From Streptomyces durocortorensis (GTDB lineage: Bacteria > Actinomycetota > Actinomycetes > Streptomycetales > Streptomycetaceae): 64,000 nucleotides of DNA. The notes beneath the pieces were generated by a model, which was given only the letters and a program-made list of their open reading frames with translations, was not told where the DNA came from and searched no databases. The DNA is taken from NCBI RefSeq assembly GCF_031760065.1, contig NZ_CP134500.1, positions 7,130,001 through 7,194,000 on the forward strand. The letters are read 5' to 3'. Below, piece after piece: positions 15,890-27,800 of this stretch (position 1 is the stretch's first letter; each line of letters opens with the position of its first letter). A program made the position numbers and the translations under genes.

Positions 15890-18800
15890 CTAACGGCTCC
15901 CTCCACCGGGAGCGACCGCTTTGCCCGCCCACGGAACGAGGGAGTCAAGGTCGATCGCGTGGGTGAGCAGATGGAGGGGCGCCGCACGCGTCCCGGTCGC
16001 CTCCGCCGCCGCCCAGTAGGCCAGGGCGGTGGTGCTGTCGACCGGGCCGCGGACGAGCGGAACACCCGCCCCGGAGGCGTGGAGCAGGGACTCCAGCCGG
16101 CACGACGCGATCGTGCCGGGCAGCCACGGTTGCGCCGCGTACCCGTCCGCCGCGGCGGTGGGCAGTCCGTCGGCCACGTGCCGTTCGGTGGCGCCGACGG
16201 TCAACAGCCCGCCGCCCGCGACCAGGACATCCTTCGACCGCCCCATCCGGCCGATGGCGCGATGCGTGTCGAAGCAGTGCGGGAAGGAGTCGTCGATCAC
16301 CGTCGTACCGGGTTCGAGGCGGTCGACGTCGAGGAGCGTGCCGCCCCCGCTGACCGCCGCCACGATCAGGCGCGCCTCGTACACCTCCCCCGGAAGCCCC
16401 CGATCCGATTCGATCACGTCCACCGCGCCGGCGAGCCCGCGCTCGCGGAGGCTCCCGGCGAGTTCCTTCAGGCGCGGTCCGCTGCCCCGTACGTCGCAGA
16501 GCAGCAGCCGGGCGGGCGGGGGTCCCGCCAGGCCGAGCAGCAGCTCCAGCGAGGACGAGCCGATCGAGCCGAGGCCCACGAACGCCACGGTCAGGTCGGC
16601 CAGTTCCCGCTGACGCGCATCGAGTGCGGCGTGCACGGTCTTCACGACGGAGACGACGGTCGCCGCGTGCCCGGTGGTGACGGCGGCACCGGTCGTACCG
16701 GTGGCGCGCAGGACGTCGAACCCGTAGCCGGTGAGCGACGGGATCATCCCGGCGAGAGACACGGACCGCGCGCCGAGCGACGAGGCAAGGTCCACACCGC
16801 GGGCGGTGTGCCCGAGCAGCGAGTCGCCGGGAGCGAGTTCGTCCGCGAACAGCGGGACGCACACGAAGCCCGACCGGCCCAACGGCGTACTCAGCGTTTC
16901 CAGGAGCCGCGGGCGGCCGTCGGGGAAGAGCAGCGTCCGCAACTCCTCACGCGGCAGCGCCTCTTCCGACAGCCCCGCCAGCCGCGCCAGCTGGACCGGG
17001 GACGGGAGATAGCCGACGAGCGCGGCATCCATGCGCTGTTGGTCCGAGCCGGTGCCGGGGTCTGGGTCCGGGCCGGTGCCGGGGCCGCTCGGGCGTCCGA
17101 GGGCACGGCCCTGGACTCCTGCCGATGCATGAACCGACGCGGAGGAAGCCGCCGCGCGTGTCAGGTTCTCGCGCACTGTCTCCGCGAACGCCGCCAGCCC
17201 CTCCGGGGTGAACGCCGCTGCGGCCGCGCGGACGGTCAACCGCAGTCGCCCGGCGTCCAGGCGGGCCGACAGGAACACATCCGTACCGACCGGAGGCGGT
17301 GTGTACACGCTGTCCCCGTCCTCCTGGATGACCCGCAACGTCCGTCTGCTCTCCGGCCCCAGGGCGGAGAAGTCCAGATAGGTGAAGAAGAACTGCGAGG
17401 CCAGGGGCAGCCCGTTGGGCAGGGACGGCACAGGCCCCTCGTGGGTCCGCGCCGCTGTCGCCTCGGCGGCGATCCGCCGCAGATCGTCCTCGAACGCCGC
17501 CTCGGCGGGCCGCCCGGACTCCGCCTCCGTACCGGCGGCCGGCCGCAGCGGCACAGCCGTGGCGTAGGGCCCGAACACCCGGTGGACATCGGGCTGAGCG
17601 GAATGATCCCTGCCGCTCACGGCCAGACCGAGCACCAGGTCCGCCCGGCCGGTCGCCGCCACGAGGGCACGGTAGTAGGCGGTCAGGACCGGGGCGTGGA
17701 GGGTGGTGCCGACGCCGGATGCGAGTCCGCGCAACTCCGTCACGTGACCAGCATCGACCACGAAGCTGTGGGCGTGGAACGCCGGACGAAGGCCGCCCGG
17801 CACGACCACTTCGGCCTCCCCCTCTTTTCCTGTCGGCCCGTTCCCGGAGCCGAGGGCGGGGTGGAGGACGGGGCGGAGGACGGGGCAGGGGTAGGGAGCG
17901 CTGAGCCGCGCCCATCGGGCCCCGCCATCGCCAGCACGGTCGCCGGTGGCACCGGCCGCGTCCGTCCCGCCCGGCGTACCGGTCGAGTCCGCCGGTACGG
18001 CGGCACGCACGGCGTAGTCGCGGAAGGTGCCGCGCAGCGGAGCCAGCACCGGCTGTTCGCCCTCGGCCGACGCGTCGTACACGGCCATCAGCTCCCGTAC
18101 GAGCAGGGCGGCGCTGTAACCGTCACCGATGATGTGGTGGGCGTGCACCACGAGGACGTGCTCGTCGGGGGCGAGGGTGAACACCCGCAGACGCAGGAGG
18201 GGCCACGCCCAGAGTTCGAAGCGGCGCGCCCGCTCGGAGTCGATCCTCTCGTCCAGGTGGTGCGGTTCGGTGAGCGTCTCGAATTCGACCGGCAGGCGCA
18301 GCGAGGGCGGGAGTTCCTGCTGGACGGCCGGGCGCGCCCCGGCGGGGAAGACGGTGCGCAGCATCGGATGGCGGGCGACGAGGGCGTCCACCGCGCTCTG
18401 GAAACGAGCGGTGTCCAGGGGGCCGAGCAGCCGCAGCCGGGTGAGCCAGGACGAGGTCGATCCGGGGGAGATGGCTTCGGCCAGCAGGAATCCTCGCTGG
18501 GTGGGCGTCAGAGGGAAGGGGCTGGGGCCGGGGCCGGGCCCTGCGGACGAGAGCTCCCCGACGTCCGCCATGCCCGTACCGGCATCCATGCGCGTCCCGG
18601 TATCCGTGCCCGTACCGGCATCCGTTTCCGTGCCGGGCGTCGCGGGGGCCCCGTTGTCCACGGCGGTGGCGAGGGCCGCGAGGGTGCGGTGGCGGTAGAT
18701 GACGGTCGGCCGGGGGAGCGGCCCGCCCGCCCCCTCCAGCCGGGCGAACACCTCCAGGACGAGCAGGGAGTCGCCGCCGAGGGCGAAGAAGTCGTCCTCG

Positions 18801-21800
18801 CGGCACACGTCGCCGGTCCCGAGCAGCTCGGACCAGATACGCGCCAGCCGGATCTCCGTCGGCGTCCGTGGCGGTGTCCGCCGGGGCGTCGCCGCAGGCC
18901 CGGCCGAGCCCGGCACCGCCGCAGACCGGAGTGCGAGGAGCTGTCGGCGGTCGATCTTGCCCGTACCCGTGAGCGGCAGGCTGTCGACCGAGGTGATCCG
19001 GGACGGAACCATGTACGGCGGCAGGGTCTTCCCGAGATGCAGCCGCAGTTCGACCGCGTCCGCGCCGGACGTCCCGGGCCTGGGCGTCACGAACGCGGTG
19101 AGGCGGCCGTCCTGGAGCAGGACGACGGCGTGCGTGACGTCCTCGTGCGTCTGGAGCACCGCTTCGATCTCACCCGGCTCGATGCGGTGACCGCGCACCT
19201 TCACCTGGTCGTCGAGCCGCCCGAGGAATTCCAGGCCGCCGTCCGCCGACCACCGCACACGGTCCCCGCTGCGGTACCAGCGCCGCCCCCGCCGCGTCGT
19301 GAACGCGGCCTCGGTCAGGTCCGGTTCGCCGAGGTATCCGGAGGCCAGACCGATTCCGGCGATGAGCAACTCACCTGCCTCACCGGGCCCGAGGGTCCGA
19401 CCGTCGGGGCCGACGACCTCCACCTCCGTACCGGCCACCGGGCGGCCGATGGGCAGTCGCCGTACGTCGTCGCCGGGCCGGGCGCTGATGATGTGGCAGG
19501 TCGTGTTGATGGTCGCTTCGGTCGGTCCGTACAGGTTGGCGATGCGCTGACCGTCGCCCAGGAGGTCGAACCAGCGGCGCACATGAGCGGGCGGCAGAGC
19601 CTCGCCGCCGACATGAACCCACCGGAGCGCGCCCAGGTCCGGCCGCGGGCCACCGCTGCGTATCCGCTCCTCGGCGGCGGTCAGCAACTGTTCCCACAGC
19701 GTCGGCACCGAGCTCCACACAGTGATCCGGGTGCGTTCGACGTGCGTCAGCAGAAGACTGGGGTCGCGCAGCAGATTCCACGGCACCGCCACCACGGTCG
19801 CTCCGACGAGGAGCGGGGCCAGGAGCTGGCGGACGGAGGCGTCGAAGCAGATCGACGCCGTCTGGGCGAGCCGGTCGTGGGCGTCGTATCCAAAGGTGCC
19901 GATCGCCCAGTCGAGGTAGTTCTCCATCGACCGGTAGGTGATGGGCACGGCCTTGGGGCGGCCCGTGGAGCCGGAGGTGAAGATGACGTACGCGATCGAC
20001 TCCGCGTCGACGGCCTCCTCGGGCAGCTCCCGTACGTGGTCCTGCCCCTGTTCGGACCCTTGTGCGCACTCGGGGGCCGGTACGTCCACGGGCACCTGGT
20101 TGACGTCGCGCAGTGCGTCCCCCGCCGCCCGGGTGGGGGCGTGGCAGAGCACCGTACGCACACCCGTGCGGGCGATCTGGTCCGCGAGGCGCGCGGTCGG
20201 GTGCCCGGCGTCCAGCGGCACCCAGCCCGCCCCGGCCCGCAGGATCGCGACGACCGAGACGACGGTGTCCGCGCCGGGTTCGGTGAGCAGCCCGACGAGG
20301 CTTCCCGGGGTGACGCCGTGGGCCACGAGCCTGGCCGCGACCGAGCGGGAGGCCTGGTCGAGTTCCGCGTACGTCAGGGTGCCGGTCCCGGCGCCGGTCC
20401 CGGTGTCGACGGCGACCGCGTCCGGGGTGGCCCGGAACCGGTCGAGCAGCCGCCGCACGATGGTCGCCGACGACCCGGTGCCGGAATCGGACAGTGTCCC
20501 GGCGGCAGCCGTCAGCTCGTCGTGGAAGTCACGGTCGAGCCGCGCCACCGTCGCCGGATCGAAGAGGCGGGCCGGGAAGTTCCACGAGAAGCGCAGGATC
20601 GTCCCGTCCTGCCAGCACAGCAGGCTCAGCCGGGTCGCGGGGGTTCCGGTTCCGGCCGCGGCTGGTCGTACGCTCACGGGGCACCGCTCGTCGAGGGCGG
20701 CCGGAAAGCGCGCGAAGCTGAAACCCGCCGGGCTCACGGTCCGGAGCCCGTCTCCGGTGAGTCCGGCCGGTATCAGCCGGGCCAGATCGAGGCTGGTCGG
20801 CGCGGCATGCTGTTCGCTTTCCAGCCATACCTGCCCGAGCCGCTCGGCCAGCGCCCACACCGACTCCTCCGGGTCCGTGTCGCACAGCAGCGGGAGGGTG
20901 TCGGCCAGTGGCCCGACCAGCCGGTCCACACCGGCCAGACGGACGTCCCGCCGCGCGCGGGCGACGTTCACCGCGATCTCGCGCTGCCCGCTCCACCGGG
21001 CCAGACACCGCACATGGACGGCGAGCAGCAGGTGGAACAGGCTCACACCGTGCGCGGCGGCCCGCTCCTCCAACGTGCCAGTGAGCACCGAGTCGAGGGC
21101 GCTCTGGTGGGTGGTCAGGGGAGGCGCCGGAAGAGCGGCCGGATCACCGTCGTACGGCAGCGGCAGCCGCGGTGCTTCACTCCGGGAGGCCAGCCGGTGC
21201 GCCCAGTAACGCCGATCGGAGTCGAGGGCCGCCGCACCGGCCGAGGAGGCACGCTCCTCGGCGGCAGCGGAGGCGTACCCGGCGAAATCCGTTCCGGGAG
21301 CGGGCAACGCGGGCTCGTCCCCGTGGGCGAGGGAGGTGTAGAGCGACCAGAGCTCCTCGCCGAGGATGTTGAGGCTGTAACCGTCCCCGACAGTGTGATG
21401 GATGACCAGCAGCAGATGGGCCAGCTCGGAGCTCTCCCGTACGAGGACGGCACGTACGGGAGGCTCGGCGGCGAGGTCGAACGGCCGGTTGCACAGGGCG
21501 GTTTCCAGCTCCTCGACGCGGCCGTCGAGCCCGTCACGTACCGCGTACCAGGCAGTGACGTCGACGGCGGGCGCGACGTACTGCTGCGGGCGCGTCGTAC
21601 CGCTCCCGTCCGTACCGCTCCCGTCCGTGGCGCTCTCGATGCGGATGCGCAGCATGGAGTGCCGGTCGGCGAGCAGGGCGAGGGCCCGGCCGAGGAGCCC
21701 GGTGTCCAGAGGACCGCGGACGGTCTGGCGGACGTAACCGTGGGCGGGGACGTCCGGATGGAGCCGACTGCTGGTGTGGAGGGCCAGTTGGACGGGGGTG

Positions 21801-24800
21801 AGCGGGAACGGTACGCCCTCGGGGACGGGGTCCCGGCCGGGAGCCGGCCCGTGCCCCGATGCGCAGGGGGATGCGGGTGACGGGGCGTCGAGGTGCGCGG
21901 CCAGCTCCCGGACGGTCCGGTACTCGAAGAAGAGGGTTGCGGGCAGCGCGGTGCCCCGCTCCCGTTCGAGCTGCCTGACCAGGTCGACGGCGGCGAGCGA
22001 GTCGAGACCGAGGGTGAGGAACGGTTCGTCGTCCGGAATCTCGGCGGGAGACAGCCGCAGCGCCGCGGCCAGGAGCCTGCGCAGCAGGGCAGCGGTGTCC
22101 GTGCCGGGGCCGGTCGTTCCTTCCCTGGCCATCGGCGACGGCCGGGGCTGTGCGTCCGGTACGAACCCGGGTGCCGTGCCGCGCACCGGAACCGTCCCGG
22201 CCGGTCGCTCCGGGCGCCCGGCGGGCGGGGGAGAGTACGCGGAGGAGGGCGCGAGGTCGGCGAGGACGAGCTGTGCCGCATCGACTCCCCATGCCGTACG
22301 GAGAGCCGCCAGCGCGGGCGCGGTGGCCACGGTCCGCCCGCCGGGCCGCGATACGAGTGCGGCGCGCGCCCCCGGACTCGTACCGGGCACAGCCCTCGCC
22401 CCCGCCCCCGACCCCGTACTGAGGCCTGCGGTCATGCCGGTCTCGGCGAACGCGGCGAGGTTCACGGACTGCCACGGGCGGCCGGACGCCCGCTCCGCGG
22501 CGGCGAAAGCGTCGAGGAAGGCGTTGGCCCCGGCGTAGTCCCCCAGAGCGCCCGCCAGACCGGGCAGGACGGCGGAGACGGAGGAGAACGCCACACAGAC
22601 CGCAGGGCGCAGCCCGTGCCGCCGCAGAGCCAGTGAGAGCAGCAGACTGCCACGCGTCTTGGCGGCCAGAGCCTCCGCCGCCTCCTCGCGGGTCCTGCTG
22701 CGCAGGGTGCCGGGCCGCACGACTCCCGCCGCGTGGAATACGGCGTCCAGGTGGGGGAGCGCGGCGATCAGGGCGTCGACGTCGGGCTCCTGCGACACGT
22801 CGGCCCTGTGGTAGTGGACGGTGGCCCCGAGTGCGCGGAGCTCCTCGGTCAGACCGGTGGGCAGACCGGGGGAGCGCCCGGCGAGGACGAGCGTCGGCCG
22901 CCCCTTCGAGGCCAGGTCGCGGGCGAGGGCGGCCCCGATTCCGCCGCCGCCCCCGGTGATGAGGAAGGTGCCGTCCGGCGGGAGCGTGGTGCTGCCCGGC
23001 GTGGGTGAGGACGGTACGGAACCTGTCGATGTCGAGGAGTCGCCGGGAGGAGGTACGTCGGCATCGGCCAGCGGCGGGACGGCGCGGGTGAGCCTGCGCC
23101 CCGCACGCCACGCGATGGTCCCGGCCTCCCCGGGAGCGCCGTCCGCCCTCAGCTCGGCGAGCACGGCCTCCAGCCGCAGGGCGGGGGTGTCCAGCGAGCA
23201 GAGGTCGACGCCGATGGCCGAACTGCCCGGCGTCTCCTGGGGCACAGCCAGTAGAAGCCCGGTGAGGAGGGCATGGGCGGGTCGTGGCCTCTCGGGTGCG
23301 GCCCCCGTGGTGTGAACGTCCTCGGTGAGGACGAGCAGCCGGCCCGCGCCGGTCTCGTCGAGGTGTGCGAGCGCCGTGTCGAAGGCCGCCAGCGCAGCGT
23401 CCTGGGCGCGGTTGAGGGTCTCGCCGTCGTGCTGCTCCGGAGCGGGACCGGCCACCAGGACCACGGCGTCCGGCTGCCCGTCCGCGCTGCCGTACACCTG
23501 GATGTCCTCGGCGGCGAGCTGCGCGGAGAGGGCGTTGACAGACGCGGTGTCAGGACCCGTCAGGAGCACCGATCGTACGGCTGCCGGGGGCCCGGGCAGC
23601 GGAGTGTCCTGCCACTGGACCCGGTGCAGCAGCGGGCTGGCGGGCGGGTCCGCCCAGTACCGGGTGCGCTGGAAGGGGTAGGTGGGCAGGGGGACCAGGC
23701 GGCGGTCAGCGTCGAGCGCGGTACGGTCCAGGGGCACACCGCTCGACCAGAGCCGTCCGACGGTCTCCAGAAGTGTCCCGCGCCCGAGACGCCCGTCACC
23801 GGGAGCCGAAGCGGAGGACGAGCGGCTGCCGGAATCCGCAGACAGGGCGGACATCACGACTACTCGGCCACGGCCGCCAGAACCACCACGATCCCTACCG
23901 GCTGCACGATCACTACCGGAGGCACCGGAGCACCCACCGCCACCACCACGGCTCGCGGCACGGACCGGACCCAAGAGCGTCCCGCCCCGCCCCAGCTCCA
24001 CGAACGTGTCGTAACCCTCGCTCGTCATGCGCTGCACGGCGGCCCCGAACCGCACCGGCCGCAGGGCGTGTTCGCGCAGGTAGTCCGGATCGAGGACCGG
24101 CTGCCAGGCGCCGGTGACCGTGCTCATCAGCGGGGTGGACGGAGTATGAGGGGTGAGCTTCCGCGCCGCGTCGGCCAGCCGTTCCGCGATGGGCCGCATG
24201 AGCGGTGAGTGGAAGGCCCGGGAGACGCTCAGTCGTCGTACGGGAACACCCTGAGCGTCGAGGTCGCGGGCGGCGCGTTCCACCGCCGGAACGTCACCGG
24301 AGAGGACCAGCAGCCCAGGACCGTTGTACGCGGCCACGACGAGGGCACCGCCGGACTCCGCGACCACCGAGTCAACGGCCTCCTCGCCCCCACGGACGGC
24401 GAGCATCGCGCCGTGCTCGGTGAACTCGCCCATGAGACGGCCGCGTTCGGCCGCGAACCGTACGGCGTCCGCCAGACTCAGCGCCCCGCTCGCACAGGCG
24501 GCGGCGATCTCCCCGACGCTGTGCCCGGCGACCGCGTCGGGCTCCACGCCCCAGCTCCGCAGCTGACGGGCGAGCGCCACCCCGGAGGCGACCAGCAACG
24601 GCTGCGCCACCTCCGTCATGGCGGCGAGGGCCTCCACCTCCCTGTCCGGATTCAGGCCCCAGTCCAGCAGGGGCCGCCCCCGCACCGGGCCGAGGAGCGC
24701 GGACGCCTCGTCGAGCGTGTCCCGGAACACCGGAGCCGTCCGGTACAGGGCGCCGCCCCGGTCGGGGAAGTGCGCCCCCTGCCCGGGAAAGAGGAAGACC

Positions 24801-27800
24801 ACGCGCGGCCGGGACCGGGCGAGACTCCCCGCAGCAGACGCAGCAGACGCAGCAGACGCAGCAGACGCAGCAGACGCAGCAGACGCAGCAGACGCAGCAG
24901 ACGCAGCAGACGCAGCAGACGCAGCAGACGCAGCAGACGCGTCGGCGAGCCGGTCCAGCAGGTCCCCGTCCGTGACGAGTGCGAGCCGATACGGACCGTC
25001 GTCCCGGGAGGTGCTCGCCGTCCGGCAGACGTCCCCTTCGCCCAACTGCGGGTGACGGTCCAGATGGTCGGCGAGCCGCGACGCCGCCGCCCGCAGCCCG
25101 GCCGCGCTGCGGGCCGAGAGGGTCAGCAGGTGGGGTCCGTCGTCCGTACGGTCGAGCCCGGCGCGGGCCGATGGGGGCGGGGCCTGTTCGAGGACGGCAT
25201 GGGCGTTGGTGCCGCCGAAGCCGAAGGCATTGATCCCCGCGACGAGGGGCCCGGCCGACGTCCAGTCACGGGCCTCGGTCACCACGGAGAAACCGGCGGG
25301 CGCGAGGCCGGGGGAGGGCGGCGTGTGATGGAGCGAAGGGGGCAGCCTGCGATGGCCCAGAGCCAGCACCACCTTCACCAGTGCGGGCAGAGCGGCCGCG
25401 TTCAGCAGATGACCGATGTTCGTCTTCACCGAACCGAGGAGCCGCGGTTCGCCACCGGGCCGTACCGGAAACGCGTGGGCGAGCGACCGCAGCTCGATCG
25501 GATCGCCCACGGCTGTGCCCGTTCCGTGAGCCTCCACGTAGGTCACCGATGCCGGGTCGACGCCTGCCTGCTGGTACGCCCGGGTGATGACCTCGCGCTG
25601 GCGCAGGGGGTTGGGGGCCATGAGGCTCAAGGACCGGCCGTCGTTGTTGACGGCCGTCGCGCGGATGACCGCGAGCACGGGGTCGTCGCCGAGCCGGGCC
25701 GCGTCCAGGCGGGTCAGGACGAGGGCGGCGCCGCCCTCACCGGGCACGAAGCCGTCGGCATCGGCACTGAAGGCGCGGCTGCGCCCGGTGGGGGAGAGGG
25801 CCTGCGCCTCCTCCAGCAGGCGGTGACCGGTGGACGTGAGGTGCAGGTTGACCCCGCCCACGACGGCGAGGTCGCACTCCCCGTCCAGCAGGCTGCGCCG
25901 GGCCAGATGCAGGGCCACCAGCCCCGAGGAACAGGCGGTGTCCACGGCGAGCGCGGGACCGTCGAGGTCCAGGCTCTGGGAGACGCGGGCCGCGATGAGG
26001 TTGGGCAGGTTGCCCGTGAGCGAGGCGGGCAGCGGGGACCCGTCGGCCGAGGCGCGGTCCAGGACCGCCCGGTAGCCGCTGTCGCCAACGGCCGCGAAGA
26101 CCCCGATCCTGCGGCCGCGCCGACGGGGCCCCGCGTAACCGGCACGTTCGAGGGCCTCATGGGCGAGTTCGAGGAAGAGCCGGGCCTGCGGGTCGAGCGC
26201 GCGGGCCTCGTCGTCACCGATGCCGAAGTACGCGGCGTCAAAACCGGCGGTGTCGTCGAGGAACGCGCCCCAGCTTTGTCGCCGGCGCTGTCCGTCAGGG
26301 CCGTCCGGAGTCGCCTCCCTCTGCCCGGCAGTGCCCCAGCGCCCTTCCGGTACGGGGGTTACGGCGTCGTGCCCGCCGGTGAGCAGGTCCCAGAAAGCGT
26401 CGGGGGTGTCGGCGCCGGGGAATCGGCAGGCCATTCCGATGACGGCGGTCGCAGGGGCGGGGGAGCCGTGCGGACCGGCCCCGTTGTTGTCACCTTCCAC
26501 GACACGCGGCGGTACGGCGTCTCCCTCGGCCCGGGACTCACGCTCTCCGGCCCGGAACCCCGGTGCGACGGTCAGGAGGTGGGCGGCGAGTTCCGCGACC
26601 GTTCCGTGGTCACGGATCACCGCGGGCGGGAGCGTCACACCGAACGCCTCCTCCAGCGCGACCAGGACTTCCATCGCCTTGAGGGACGTCCCGCCGAGGC
26701 TCCCGAATCGCTCGTCGCGGCCGACCGCCGGTGCAGGCAGCCCCAGCACCCGCGCCCAAACGTCCCGCACGACGGCTTCGGCCTGGGCCCGAGGAATAGG
26801 CGCTTCAGCTCTTGGAGCGGGTGTTTCCGCACGTGCACGGGGGGACGCAGCCGCCCGCGAAGAGCCCGGTTCCACGCGAACGGAAGCCGCAGAAGATATG
26901 GAAGCCACAGAAGCCCCAGAAGGTACGGAAGAGACTGCCGCCGCTCCCGGACCTCCCGCCCCCCAGGCCCCCGCCTCGAACCGCTCACGCAACCGCTGCC
27001 GTTGCAGCTTCCCGCTCGTCGTCCGGGGGAATGCACCCGGGGGCAGCGCCAGCACCCGCACATCGTCGTGCAGCAGCGCCTCACGTACACGGGCGGCGAC
27101 CCGTTCCAGAACGTCCGACGCGTCGTGCGGCGGCCGGGCCCAGGGGACGAACACCACGACCCGTTCCCCGCCGCTCACCGGATCGGTCGAACCGATCACC
27201 GCGGGAGCACCGGCCGGCAGCCCGGGTGTCTCCGCCGCGATCTCTTCCACGTCCGGGGCGTGGAAGGTACGACCGTTGAGGAACAGTACGTCCTTGTGGC
27301 GTCCCGTCACGCACAGCCGTCCGTCCCGCAGGAACCCGAGATCGCCGGTGCGCAGCCACCCGTCGGCGAAGGCCTCGGCGCTGACCTCGGGGAGGCTGTG
27401 GTAGCCACGGGCCAGCTGCGGACCGCTCACCACGATGTGCCCGACCCGCCGGTCCCCCAGAACGGAGTCCGCGTCGTCGACGATCCGCACAGTGCACCCC
27501 GCCACCGGCACGCCGACGTCCATGAACTCGACGGCTTCCGGGCCGGGTTCGGCGTCGACCGCCTCCCCGACGCTCAGCGCCGCACGGTCCAGGACCAGTG
27601 GCTCGGCGACCTCCCCCGGCGGCGGGAACGTCACCGCCAAGGTGGCCTCCGCGAGCCCGTAGACCGGCTGGGAAGCCGCCGGGTCCAGCCCCGCCGGACG
27701 CATCTTGCGGGCGAAGTCGCGCCACACCGCGGGCGCGATCGGCTCCGCCCCCACCAGGATCAGCCGGACGCCCGACAGGTCCAGCCCCTCGACGACCTCG

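Noticed and set aside
15872..21880. 2002-codon open frame on the plus strand
   Set aside because: Antisense shadow of the megasynthase. Arg/Gly/Pro/Gln-rich composition, no domains; caused by high third-position GC on the real strand.
24834..24941. CRISPR-like repeat array
   Set aside because: Units are 9 bp, contiguous, with no spacers, inside a coding linker. It is a minisatellite.
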